Source of the DNA: Anaerococcus vaginalis | GTDB taxonomy: Bacteria; Bacillota; Clostridia; Tissierellales; Peptoniphilaceae | Direction: 5' to 3' | Assembly (NCBI RefSeq): GCF_000307225.1 | Contig: NZ_HE978618.1 | Span: 1 to 33,625 of the forward strand | DNA: 33,625 nucleotides | Shown here: one piece after another, positions 16,505 through 24,768 of the stretch | How positions within the stretch are numbered: position 1 is the first letter of the stretch | Layout of the letters: every line of letters starts with the position of its first letter | Program-made: the position numbers and the translations under genes | The notes under the pieces: generated by a model | The model's database searches: none | Told to the model about the DNA's origin: nothing | What the model saw: only the letters and a program-made list of their open reading frames with translations

Positions 16505-18023
16505 TCAATTACTTTTATTTTGATTTTCACATATACCAATTAAATTTTGGCAAATTGATTTTGTATTTGGGTATATTTTTTTGTATTGCTCAAACAGCAT
16601 ATCATATATTCTTGTATTTTCTTTATTTGGTTTTATAGTTTGTGTATATTTTATAAATGCATCTGAACACTCTTTTAAATTATCAAAATATTTCATTCCT
16701 AAAGCTGCTATCATTGCTGCGCCAAGTCCTGGTCCTTCTTCTATATTTATAGTCTTAATATTTTTATTGAATATATCAGCTTGGATTTGTAGCCAATCTT
16801 TATTTTTTGAACCTCCGCCAACTGATATAATATTTTTTATTTGAAAATCTATTGATTTTTCCATCATTTCAAGATTATCTCTAAGAGAAAAAGTTATTCC
16901 TTCTAAAATTGATTTTACTAAATGTTTTTTTGTATGAGAAATATCTAATCCTATAAGACTTCCCCTAATATTTCCATCAAAATACGGACTTCTTTCGCCA
17001 TTTAAATATGGAGCAAAAATTAGACCATCAGCTCCTGCTTTGATTTTATCTATATCTTTAGTCAAATCTTCAAATTTTTCTTTTTTTGGAGAAACTTTTT
17101 CTAAACCAATTTAAACTCTGCCCTGCTGATAAGGTAACTCCCATAGAATAGTACGTATCTTTATAAATTGAATTAAAAAAATGTAATTTTCCATTGTAAG
17201 ATCTATTTATTTTCTTTTCCGGATTAAGGATTACTCCAGATGTACCTATACTTAAAAGCATGGTATCATATTTTCCTACAATCCCACTTCCTATTTCACT
17301 AGCACAATTATCAGCACATCCTGTAAATACTCTTACGTCTTTTTTAAATCCGTATTTTAACTTCAAATCTTTTTTAACATATCCAACAAAATCTGTAGAA
17401 TTTACTAAATGTGGTAGTAATTTTCTATTTATTCCAAATTTTTTTACAATTTCTTCTGACCATTCATGGTTTTCAATGTCTAAAAGTAAAGTTCCAGCTG
17501 CATCTGAATAATCCATATTATATTTTCCTGTTAGATAGTATCTCAAATAATCTTTAGGCAATAAAATGTGGTGTGTTTTTCCAAATATTTCGGATTCGTA
17601 TTTTTTTACCCATAAAATTTTAGGAAGTGTAAAACCTTCTAATGCAATATTATTTGTAATTTCTAATAGTTTATCAGAAAACTCATTTTTTATGTATTTA
17701 CACTCATCAATAGTTCTTACATCATTCCATAATATGGCATCTCTTAAAACTCTACCTTCTTCATCGAGTAAAACCAAACTGTGCATTTGTCCAGAAAAAC
17801 TTAATGCTATAAGATTTTCATTTAAATCAAAATCACGATTTAATTTTTCAATAACTTTTTCGAAAGCATCAATCCAAAATTTAGGTTTTTGTTCAGAATA
17901 TCCTTTTTGGGGATTGCAAACATCATAATGGCTACTTTTTGCACCAATAAAATTTCCATCCTGATCAAAAACTACTCCTTTTAATGAAGATGTTCCAAGA
18001 TCAATTCCTAAAATATAATTCAT
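16505..18023 (-). pseudogene. FGGY-family carbohydrate kinase (xylulokinase-like), one frameshift
   Basis: A sugar kinase of the FGGY family, probably acting on a ketopentose or related polyol. The N-terminal half has ILGIDLGTSSLKGVVFDQDG (ATP-phosphate loop), QMHSLVLLDEEG and TGCADN. The C-terminal half has GADGLIFAPYLNGERSPYFD and ISVGGGSKNKDWLQIQADIF. The first frame stops at 17070 after NWFRKSFSKKRKI. Removing one base from the A7 run at 17081-17087 joins it to EKFEDLTKDIDKIKAG and gives about 505 residues, the family norm. ATG 18023 has an AAAGGA site and is preferred to the ATG at 18038. Last gene of the PTS operon, separated from the aldolase by a hairpin. Confidence 0.83.
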
Positions 18024-18075
18024 TTTATTTCCTTTCATTAATGATTTGAATTTTATATTTTTATTTATATTATGT

Positions 18076-18106
18076 AAAAATGTGCAAAGTTATAACTTTG
18101 CACATT
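18076..18106 (-). terminator. perfect 28-bp palindrome between aldolase and kinase genes
   Basis: AATGTGCAAAGTTA followed by its exact complement TAACTTTGCACATT spans 18079-18106. On the minus strand it is followed by five T (18076-18080), so it looks like an intrinsic terminator inside the operon, 27 bases after the aldolase stop. It may be leaky, reducing kinase expression, or may protect the upstream mRNA. Confidence 0.65.
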
Positions 18107-18132
18107 CTTGCTATCAATTCTTCGTATTTTTA

Positions 18133-18996
18133 TTAAAAAAATAATTCAGCTTTATTATCCGATTCAAACAATTTAACTTTTTCTTCTACAACTTCACACA
18201 TAGCTTCTATGCAAGCAGGATATATAGCGTTAGGCTCTCTTAAAGAATTGTCTTTCAAAACTTCTCTACATTTTTTGAAAAATGCTACTTTTATATCAGA
18301 TGAAATATTAATTTTATTAATCCCTCTTTTTACAGATTCTGCGATTTCGGCATTAGGATTTGATGAGCCTCCATGTAATACTAGAGGAATTTTTACTAGA
18401 TCTTTTATTTGTGTTAATAAATCTAGTTTTAATTTAGGAACATAATTCTCAGGATATATTCCATGAGCTGTTCCAATTGCTATTGCCAAGGAGTCACAAT
18501 TTGTTTGATCTATAAATTTTTTAGCATCTTCAGGCTTTGTATATTGAATATCTTTTGAGCCACCGTATTCATCTCCAGCATCTACACCAATTGTTCCGAG
18601 TTCTCCTTCTACAGATACATCTACGCTATGAGCAAGCTCTACAACTTTTTTTGTCATTTCAATATTTTCTTCAAATTTAAATGTACTAGCATCAATCATA
18701 ACTGATGTAAATCCATCTTTTATTGCATTAATAACTTGTTTTATAGAAGAACCATGATCTAAATGCAAAACTACTGGTAATTCAGATTTGTTTGCCTTAT
18801 CAATTATTGTTTTTACAAAACTATCTTCCACGTATGAAAGTTCATCGGGATGTATAGCTATAATTACTGGAGATTTTAATTCTTCACATTTTTTGAATAC
18901 TCCATTAAGCATAGGCAAGGATGAGATATTAAATGCTGGTACAGCAAAATTATTCTCGTTAGCAACTTTCAACATTTCTTTCATATTAATTAACAT
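18133..18996 (-). CDS. class II ketose-bisphosphate aldolase (Fba/GatY/KbaY family)
   Basis: A 287-residue zinc aldolase. Motifs follow the family in order: PVVLHLDHGSS (Asp and first Zn His), VEGELGTIG, GTAHGIYP (Zn His), LVLHGGSSNPN (Zn His and phosphate loop) and KINISSDIK. Class II enzymes split fructose-1,6-bisphosphate, tagatose-1,6-bisphosphate or ketose-1-phosphates into DHAP plus an aldehyde. Being inside a sugar operon suggests a pathway-specific substrate, not the housekeeping enzyme. Downstream of the isomerase by 30 bases. Confidence 0.92.
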   Translation of the reverse strand: MLINMKEMLKVANENNFAVPAFNISSLPMLNGVFKKCEELKSPVIIAIHPDELSYVEDSFVKTIIDKANKSELPVVLHLDHGSSIKQVINAIKDGFTSVMIDASTFKFEENIEMTKKVVELAHSVDVSVEGELGTIGVDAGDEYGGSKDIQYTKPEDAKKFIDQTNCDSLAIAIGTAHGIYPENYVPKLKLDLLTQIKDLVKIPLVLHGGSSNPNAEIAESVKRGINKINISSDIKVAFFKKCREVLKDNSLREPNAIYPACIEAMCEVVEEKVKLFESDNKAELFF

Positions 18997-19026
18997 TTTA
19001 AACTCCTATATTATTAATTCCATTTT

Positions 19027-19716
19027 CTATTTATTCTCTTGTCCATTGTATTTAGGATATTCGTTACATAATAATTTGTAAGGTTTTTCATCCTCTATTA
19101 TTTCGGGAAATCTTCCTACTTGTTCATAAAATCTATTGTCATTATCATCATCATTAACTTCGGAAACTTCTCCCACTAATACATCTCCAGTATTTTCTTT
19201 TACAGAAAATTTGTGATATTGATGTGGCTTTAAAGTAATGCTTTGACCAGGGTTTAATTCAACACTTTCTCCCGCTTTTACATAATATTCTCTTCCATCA
19301 GATTCTACCAAGACATCATCTTTAGAAAAATTTCCATTGTCATCATTATAAACAGTTATAAGCAAAGTTCCTCCGCCTCTGTTTATAATATCTTCTGTTT
19401 TTTGCCAGTGAAAATGAAACGGAAATTCTTGATTTTGCTTTATCATAATATATTTTTCTGCATATTTTTTTGAAGAAGATTTATTTATATTTCCATTTCT
19501 ACAAGTAAATAATGAAAATCCTATATTTTCAAAATTATCTAAACCCACATCGGTTATATCCCATCCAAGTTTATTATCTCTGATTATGTCATATTCATTA
19601 TTTTTATCTTCCCAGTCACCAGTTGACCAATATGCAAAATCAGGTAGATGTACATTCATTTTCTCCAAAAATTTTTCCATATCTTTTATTGCTTTATTAA
19701 TTTCTGATCTTTTCAT
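19027..19716 (-). CDS. D-lyxose/D-mannose isomerase (cupin sugar isomerase)
   Basis: A 229-residue cupin enzyme of the D-lyxose ketol-isomerase family (D-lyxose to D-xylulose, also D-mannose to D-fructose). Metal ligands are visible: His101, His103 and Glu108 in FHFHWQKTED, and His168 in KPHQYHKF. GEVSEVNDDDNDNRFYE near the C-terminus is a family signature. N-terminal helices pack on the barrel as usual, and length is normal. The start has a GAGGGT site. It follows the PTS IIC by 14 bases and precedes the aldolase and kinase. Confidence 0.9.
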   Translation of the reverse strand: MKRSEINKAIKDMEKFLEKMNVHLPDFAYWSTGDWEDKNNEYDIIRDNKLGWDITDVGLDNFENIGFSLFTCRNGNINKSSSKKYAEKYIMIKQNQEFPFHFHWQKTEDIINRGGGTLLITVYNDDNGNFSKDDVLVESDGREYYVKAGESVELNPGQSITLKPHQYHKFSVKENTGDVLVGEVSEVNDDDNDNRFYEQVGRFPEIIEDEKPYKLLCNEYPKYNGQENK

Positions 19717-19730
19717 ATACCCTCTTTAAT

Positions 19731-20816
19731 TTATGAAAAACTTAAATTATCTAGTTCATCATTACTATCTTTTTTATTTTCAAAATTTGTTACTTTTTTA
19801 TTTTTTAAAAATTGTAACAAAATAGCAAATACTAAAGAGCCTACTAGCAAAGAGACTAACCACAAGAAAGGTTTGTTAATTCCAGGTAATGCTACAAATC
19901 CACCTGATGGAACTTTTGATTCAATATTCCAAAGTCCAACTAATCCCCCACTTACACCAGCACCAACGGCTGTGCATATTGTTATTCTTAATAAGTTATT
20001 CAATATTATTGGAAACGAACCTTCTGTTATTTGAAAACATCCCATAATGAATGCTGTTTTTAGAGAATCAACTTCTTGTTGTGAAAACAAATCTTTTTTG
20101 CCGATAATTTTTGATAAGAAATATCCAATTGTTAATCCAAATGGTGCAATCATACTCGCTTGAATCAAATTACATATAGGACCACCAAATCCTTCGGACA
20201 AAGCAGCTGCTGAAAATGTAAATACAACCTTATTTATTGGTCCACCATAATCAACCGCAGATAAAACTCCAACTACAATTCCAAAAATCATAGAATATTC
20301 TGGTTTAGAGCTTAAATTTTTAAGCAATGAATTTACACTTTCTGTCAACCAAATTATAGGAACTCCAATTATATATTGCATCAAAATAGCTATAATCAAA
20401 CTTACTATTAAAGGTTGAATTAATTGAGGCATAAGTCCTTGCATCCACTTTGGAAGTTTTAAATTACTTAAAACTATTTTTGTTAAATATCCAGCCAAAA
20501 ATCCTACTACTATACCACCTAAAAATCCATAACCATTTGTCTTACATAAAACACCCAAAATAATTCCCGGTGCTATTCCAGCTTTGTCCGCTATAGAATA
20601 TGCAATTCCAGTTGATATAACTATAGGAATAAATCCTAAACCATTAGCTCCCAATGTGCTCAAAGCATCATTTAAATTAATAAATCCACCATCTATCTCG
20701 ACAACTTTTCCGCCTAAAATATTTCCAATTACCATAAGCATTCCTGCCGCAGATACAAAAGGTATTAGATAAGATATGGCTGTCATAACGTGTTTTCTAA
20801 TATTTAATTGTTTCAT
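19731..20816 (-). CDS. PTS fructose-type IIC membrane subunit
   Basis: A 361-residue integral membrane transporter of the fructose PTS family (opening LNIRKHVMTAISYLIPFVSAAGMLMVIG abridged; MPQLIQPLIVS; SAVDYGGPINKVVF; GAGVSGGLVG). About ten hydrophobic segments can be counted. It is a stand-alone IIC with IIB and IIA as separate upstream genes. The ATG is one base after the IIB stop, with an AGGAGA site. Fructose itself is not implied: this family includes permeases for mannose derivatives and other ketoses. Confidence 0.93.
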   Translation of the reverse strand: MKQLNIRKHVMTAISYLIPFVSAAGMLMVIGNILGGKVVEIDGGFINLNDALSTLGANGLGFIPIVISTGIAYSIADKAGIAPGIILGVLCKTNGYGFLGGIVVGFLAGYLTKIVLSNLKLPKWMQGLMPQLIQPLIVSLIIAILMQYIIGVPIIWLTESVNSLLKNLSSKPEYSMIFGIVVGVLSAVDYGGPINKVVFTFSAAALSEGFGGPICNLIQASMIAPFGLTIGYFLSKIIGKKDLFSQQEVDSLKTAFIMGCFQITEGSFPIILNNLLRITICTAVGAGVSGGLVGLWNIESKVPSGGFVALPGINKPFLWLVSLLVGSLVFAILLQFLKNKKVTNFENKKDSNDELDNLSFS

Positions 20817-20817
20817 T

Positions 20818-21129
20818 TTATTTCTCCATTAATTTTTCTATTTTTTCAATCAACTTATCTGATGATTGAACAACTGTGCTAGTTGAAATTTCTATTATTT
20901 TTTTGCCATCAAAACGATTTCTCTTTGATACAGAAACATCTACTGCTAAAATTACTACATCCGCTTCTTTTATTTCTTCTTCGCTAAGCTCATTTTCAAT
21001 TCCAATCACGCCTTGTGTTTCAACTTTTATTTCATGTCCTCTTTTGCTAGCTGAGTTAATTAACTTTTCCTTTGCTAAATATGTATGAGCTATACCAGCA
21101 ACACACGCACAAACACCAACTATTTTCAT
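20818..21129 (-). CDS. PTS fructose-type IIB subunit
   Basis: A 103-residue cytosolic phosphotransfer domain. The N-terminal KIVGVCACVAGIAHTYLAKE matches the IIB-Fru loop; Cys9 is the expected phosphorylation site (usual text ACPTGIAHT, here ACVAGIAHT). The C-terminal STVVQSSDKLIEKIEKL helix is typical. Lies between IIA and IIC. Confidence 0.93.
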   Translation of the reverse strand: MKIVGVCACVAGIAHTYLAKEKLINSASKRGHEIKVETQGVIGIENELSEEEIKEADVVILAVDVSVSKRNRFDGKKIIEISTSTVVQSSDKLIEKIEKLMEK

Positions 21130-21131
21130 AC

Positions 21132-21584
21132 CTAACTCCTAAAACAATTTTTTATTTCTTCTTTAGAATCCGCACTTAACAATTTTTTTAATATATATTC
21201 ATTTGCTAAATTAGAAGCTACTTTTGATAGTAATTTTAAATGTTCATCTGCAAAGTTCTTATCATTCTTTACAACAAATAATATAACTATCCTTACTCCG
21301 TTATCATCTAAACTTTCCCATTCAATTTCCTTATTTAATTTCCCAATAGCTATAGTAGTTTCGTTTACATAATCACTTTGACCATGAGGTATTGCAACAA
21401 AATTCCCAATGCCTGTTACTCCGAGTTTTTCCCTTTCTAAGACATCTTTTACAAAACCATCCACTTCTGAAATATATCCATTTTCTTCCAAAATTTCAGA
21501 TAATTTTTCTAGTACTTGAATTTTAGATTCCGCCTTTAAGTCATTTAAAATCAAATTGTCATCTAATATTTTGTCAATTTCCAT
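21132..21584 (-). CDS. PTS fructose-type IIA subunit
   Basis: A 150-residue IIA domain (PTS_IIA type 2). The phospho-His is in GNFVAIPHGQSD; the preceding VLEREKLGVTGIG (LxREKxGxTGIG form) and the later VVKNDKNFADEHLKLLSKV match the family. I start it at ATG 21584, behind GGAGG (21589-21593); the upstream ATG at 21599 overlaps that site and is unlikely. First gene of the sugar operon, divergent from the RpiR regulator. Confidence 0.92.
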   Translation of the reverse strand: MEIDKILDDNLILNDLKAESKIQVLEKLSEILEENGYISEVDGFVKDVLEREKLGVTGIGNFVAIPHGQSDYVNETTIAIGKLNKEIEWESLDDNGVRIVILFVVKNDKNFADEHLKLLSKVASNLANEYILKKLLSADSKEEIKNCFRS

Positions 21585-21621
21585 AATTCCTCCTTTCATT
21601 TTAGCTAGCATAAAATATATT

Positions 21622-21657
21622 ATTACATAAATTGCAATTTATATTTTTTTATGTAAT
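21622..21657. promoter_or_regulatory. candidate RpiR operator, inverted ATTACATAAA/TTTATGTAAT
   Basis: ATTACATAAA (21622-21631) and TTTATGTAAT (21648-21657) are exact reverse complements 16 bases apart, 38 bases upstream of the IIA start. The same ATGTAAT half-site recurs as the palindrome at 21739-21755 in front of the regulator, so both sides of the divergent region carry it. Confidence 0.5.
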
Positions 21658-21660
21658 ACT

Positions 21661-21709
21661 GTTTCATATTTATATAATAACACTAATTATAAAAATGTCA
21701 ATATGAAAC
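21661..21709. promoter_or_regulatory. second candidate operator, GTTTCATATT ... AATATGAAAC
   Basis: A perfect 10-bp inverted repeat (21661-21670 and 21700-21709) centred in the divergent promoter region. TTTCA/TGAAA half-sites are common in RpiR-family operators. The arms are 29 bases apart, so they could be two separate half-sites or a loop. Confidence 0.45.
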
Positions 21710-21738
21710 TATATTTTTTATTTTGTTATTTATATATA

Positions 21739-21755
21739 ATGTAATATAATTACAT
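21739..21755. promoter_or_regulatory. palindromic operator at the regulator promoter
   Basis: ATGTAAT-ATA-ATTACAT is an exact 7-3-7 palindrome. It overlaps the last bases of a possible -10 TATAAT (21735-21740) and its start site, and ends 11 bases before the RpiR ATG, so binding would repress the regulator gene itself. Confidence 0.55.
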
Positions 21756-21766
21756 AGAGGTGTATT

Positions 21767-22624
21767 ATGACTAAATTAGATAAAAATGAAAAAGTTATTG
21801 ATATTTTTAAAAATAATTACAAAAATCTTTTTAAAGCAGAAAAAATAGTTGCGGATTATATAATTAACAATCCAAACAAAGTAACTCTTATGAGTGTAAA
21901 AGAAATAGCAAACGAAACAAAAGTGAGCGATGCAACAGTTGTTAGAATGTGTCAACATTCTGGTTTTGATGGTTTTTATCAAATGAAAATTTTACTTTTA
22001 AGGGATATTGGCGAAGGAAATCAAAATGATATTGCCGATTTTCAGGATAAGCCAATAGAATTTTTTTTGAATAGAAAAAAAAGTTTAATAAACACTATTA
22101 ACAAAGAAGATAATATAAATAATATAAAAAAATTAGTAAGTAAATTATTAGACAGCAATATAACTTTAATAGCAGCCACAGGAAATACTCTGCCCGTTGC
22201 CATAGATTTGGAATTTAGGCTAAATAGACTAGGTATAAAAACTTTTACAACTTCTACCAATGAAAGATTATTAAATTATACAAGTAACTTAAATGAAAAT
22301 GATTTTTTAATTACAATTTCAAAATCCGGTTTATCAAAAAATATATTAAAAGTTAGCGATATAGCTAATAACAAAAATATAAAACAAGCTTGTATCACTT
22401 CCGAAATAAATTCTAGCCTATCTGAAAATTCAGATATTACAATATTTTCAGGTAAACTTTATAATGATATAAATGACTCTTATAATGGTTTAGAATCTCA
22501 TATAGGCGAATTTATAATTAATGATATTATTATAGCTTTTGTAGCTTCAACAAAACATAATAAAAATCAACTGCTACAATCTCAACAACTAGAATATGAA
22601 TTTTTCTCTTCTTTAAAATTATAA
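21767..22624 (+). CDS. RpiR-family transcriptional regulator
   Basis: A 285-residue regulator: N-terminal HTH_6 domain (about 18-85; FKAEKIVADYIINNPNKVTL, VKEIANETKVSDATVVRMCQHSGFDGF abridged) and a C-terminal SIS sugar-phosphate sensing domain (ITLIAATGNTLPVAIDLEFRL, FLITISKSGLSKNIL). SIS domains bind phosphosugars, so the inducer is probably an intermediate made by the neighbouring operon. It is transcribed divergently from PTS IIA with shared inverted repeats between. Site GAGGTG before the ATG. Confidence 0.93.
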   Translation: MTKLDKNEKVIDIFKNNYKNLFKAEKIVADYIINNPNKVTLMSVKEIANETKVSDATVVRMCQHSGFDGFYQMKILLLRDIGEGNQNDIADFQDKPIEFFLNRKKSLINTINKEDNINNIKKLVSKLLDSNITLIAATGNTLPVAIDLEFRLNRLGIKTFTTSTNERLLNYTSNLNENDFLITISKSGLSKNILKVSDIANNKNIKQACITSEINSSLSENSDITIFSGKLYNDINDSYNGLESHIGEFIINDIIIAFVASTKHNKNQLLQSQQLEYEFFSSLKL

Positions 22625-22686
22625 TAATTTATTATTATAATTTATTTATAAATATTTCCTATTCTCTTCTTAAATTAACAAAATAG

Positions 22687-22754
22687 AAAAGGGCTGTTGC
22701 AAAACTATGAATTTATATTATTTAATAATCAAAGTTCTGCAACAGTTCCCTTTT
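22687..22754. repeat. short foldback element / bidirectional terminator with GGGCTGTTGCA ends
   Basis: AAAAGGGCTGTTGCAAAAC (left) pairs with GTTCTGCAACAGTTCCCTTTT (right) with a 2-base bulge and one mismatch, around an AT-rich loop. It fills the space between the convergent RpiR and permease genes and overlaps the permease stop (22753). Its ends match those of the larger element at 26827-26979. Confidence 0.7.
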
Positions 22755-23388
22755 ACATTTCTTTATTTTCAAAAATTTTTATGGAAATCAAAACTGAAAT
22801 TATATGAAAAATTATTGTTACAACAAAAATTACTAATGCCAAAAGTGTTTTATCCATAGTTAAGCCCTTGTTTATATATTCTAAAATCCATTCTTTATTT
22901 GATGAAATGGTTGAGAAAAATGCAAATACTATGAAATATAAAATTACAAAGATAAATCTTGCTTTTTCTGCCCCAAACTTATACATTAATGGAAGTTCAA
23001 ATACTCCTACTATGCTCGTTATAAGTAAAAGAGCTGATAAAATTAAAATTAGGGGAACATCTTTCGTTAATGGATTTTTATTAAAACCTACTAGCAAAGA
23101 TATTAAAATTGCCAACAAGGACATAGCCCAAATTATTGTGTATCGTGAAAGCACAATTTTTTTTCTTGAAATTCCACTTGCAATCAAGTATTTGTTTGTA
23201 GAATATTGATTATCCATACCAAAGACCATACCCAAAATTATTACTGGGACTAGGATAAAAAATAAGGGAATTAAAACCAATTGATTTTCCTTGTAAAAAT
23301 AAATACCCAAGCCAATTATTACTACAAATTGTAAAAGCAAGGCGTTTTTTATTGAAATCAAATCTTTATATATTAAGGCTTTCATCAT
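22753..23388 (-). CDS. ABC-2 type transporter permease
   Basis: A 211-residue membrane protein with about six hydrophobic segments (LLQFVVIIGLGIYFY, PLFFILVPVIILGMVFG, SLLAILISLLVG, LILSALLLITSIVG, FVILYFIVFAFF, ALVIFVVTIIFHIISVLI). It includes the FGMDNQYSTNKYLIASGISRKKIVLSRY region (abridged) seen in ABC-2 permeases of YtrA-type operons. It overlaps the ATPase gene by 23 bases. Substrate unknown; such GntR-ABC systems often answer cell-wall antibiotics. Confidence 0.85.
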   Translation of the reverse strand: MMKALIYKDLISIKNALLLQFVVIIGLGIYFYKENQLVLIPLFFILVPVIILGMVFGMDNQYSTNKYLIASGISRKKIVLSRYTIIWAMSLLAILISLLVGFNKNPLTKDVPLILILSALLLITSIVGVFELPLMYKFGAEKARFIFVILYFIVFAFFSTISSNKEWILEYINKGLTMDKTLLALVIFVVTIIFHIISVLISIKIFENKEM

Positions 23389-24232
23389 ATTTCTCCTTTA
23401 TCATATAAACCATAATTTCCTCTATACTTGCATTTTCCACTTCAAGATTTTGAGGAATTAATTCTTTTTTAACCAAACATTCTTTTCCAAATTTATGATC
23501 TCTAACTGCGATTATGGAATTTTTGTCAAGACTTTCAAATTCTTCTTTTGAAAGAGAGACTATGCCATAATCTTCCTTTAATTTATCTTTATTTTCCACA
23601 AAAATAAGCTTACCCCTATGCAAAAATGCAATTTCGTCTGCAATTTTCTCCAAATCTGACAAAATATGAGAAGAAATCATAATGCTTTTGTTTTCGTCTT
23701 GGATAAAATCTAAAAGTATATCCAAAATATCATCTCTTGCAACAGGATCAAGTCCACTTGTTGCTTCATCTAAAATTAAAAGTTCTGGATTATGACTTAA
23801 AGCCAAAATCAAAGACAATTTCATCTTCATTCCTCTTGAGAATGAAGAAATTTTCTTTTTGTTTGGAAGGGAAAATTTTTTTATTAATTTATCAAAAATT
23901 TCTTTTTCCCAATATTTTCCATAATATATAGAATGAAATTTTTCTACTTGTCCAATATTCATATCTTGGGGAAAGAAAAAATCTTCAAAGACAAAGGCTA
24001 TTTTTTTCTTTTCATCTTCGCTTAATTCTTCAATTTTTTTGCCAAAAATATAAATTTCACCACAATCTTTTTTCATATCGCCCAAAATCAATTTGATTGT
24101 TGTTGATTTTCCAGCCCCATTTTCTCCAATATATCCTAAAATAGATCCTCTTTTTATATTTAAGTCTAAAGCTCCAAGATTAAAATCATTTAAGGATTTA
24201 CTAAGAGCTTTTAATTTTAATATATCAGTCAT
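23366..24232 (-). CDS. ABC transporter ATP-binding protein
   Basis: A 288-residue ATPase. Walker A GENGAGKSTT (about 36-45), Q-loop region FVFEDFFFPQDMN, signature FSRGMKMKLSLI, Walker B LLILDEATSGLDP, and switch His ISSHILSDLEK. The signature is degenerate (SRGMK instead of SGGQ), usual for YtrB-like proteins. It starts one base after the GntR stop and powers the overlapping permease. Confidence 0.95.
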   Translation of the reverse strand: MTDILKLKALSKSLNDFNLGALDLNIKRGSILGYIGENGAGKSTTIKLILGDMKKDCGEIYIFGKKIEELSEDEKKKIAFVFEDFFFPQDMNIGQVEKFHSIYYGKYWEKEIFDKLIKKFSLPNKKKISSFSRGMKMKLSLILALSHNPELLILDEATSGLDPVARDDILDILLDFIQDENKSIMISSHILSDLEKIADEIAFLHRGKLIFVENKDKLKEDYGIVSLSKEEFESLDKNSIIAVRDHKFGKECLVKKELIPQNLEVENASIEEIMVYMIKEKYDESLNI

Positions 24233-24233
24233 A

Positions 24234-24602
24234 TTATTCCTCCAATATATCTATAAGAGAAATGATTTCTTTTTTTGAAATTCCTGCAAGTTTAGATAAT
24301 TTGATAACTTCTTTTAGATGATTTTCGATTTTTATAGAAAATCTTTCTTTGATTAGTTCTGGATTTTGATTTTTTACAAAATTTCCCTTACCTGGAACAG
24401 AATTAATCAAACCATCTTTTTCAAGTTCATCATATGCCCTTTTCGTTGTAGCTACACTAACTCTTAGCTCCTTTGCCAAAAGTCTAATAGAAGGAAGGGC
24501 TTTATCCTTTTCTATCTCGTCATTTAAAATTGCATCTCTTATTTGATTTTTAATTTGTAAATATATGGGATCATTACTCGAGTATTTGATCTTTATATCC
24601 AT
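24234..24602 (-). CDS. GntR-family regulator, YtrA subfamily
   Basis: A 122-residue repressor: winged-helix domain (PIYLQIKNQIRDAILN, LPSIRLLAKELRVSVATTKRAYDELEKDG abridged, SVPGKGNFV) plus a short helical dimerisation tail of about 40 residues, the size typical for YtrA. First gene of the GntR-ATPase-permease operon, so it probably controls itself and the transporter. Palindromes in its promoter (24614-24648) are likely operators. Confidence 0.93.
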   Translation of the reverse strand: MDIKIKYSSNDPIYLQIKNQIRDAILNDEIEKDKALPSIRLLAKELRVSVATTKRAYDELEKDGLINSVPGKGNFVKNQNPELIKERFSIKIENHLKEVIKLSKLAGISKKEIISLIDILEE

Positions 24603-24613
24603 TTATTCCTCCT

Positions 24614-24651
24614 ACTGTTCATAGTGTACATTAACAGTTGAAAACTGTCAA
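24614..24651 (-). promoter_or_regulatory. promoter and operator of the GntR-ABC operon
   Basis: Minus strand -35 TTGACA (24646-24651), 17-bp spacer, -10 TACACT (24623-24628). ACAGTT-GAA-AACTGT (24634-24648) is a 6-3-6 palindrome across the spacer and -35 edge, and ACTGTT/AACAGT (24614-24619, 24633-24638) brackets the -10. AGGAGG and the GntR ATG follow. Repressor binding here would block polymerase. Confidence 0.7.
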
Positions 24652-24740
24652 GAACTTTTTTCTTACAAAAATTAAATTTTATTTGAAAATTATAATTTTT
24701 ATAAGGCTTTCAATTTTTTTATATCATTAATTTTTCCAAC

Positions 24741-24764
24741 AAAAAAAGCCTGTTTAACAGGCTT
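24741..24764 (-). terminator. terminator after the SH3 lipoprotein gene
   Basis: AAGCCTGTT and AACAGGCTT form a perfect 9-bp stem (24746-24764) and on the minus strand are followed by T7 (24741-24747). It lies 5 bases after the stop at 24769. Confidence 0.85.
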
Positions 24765-24768
24765 AAAT

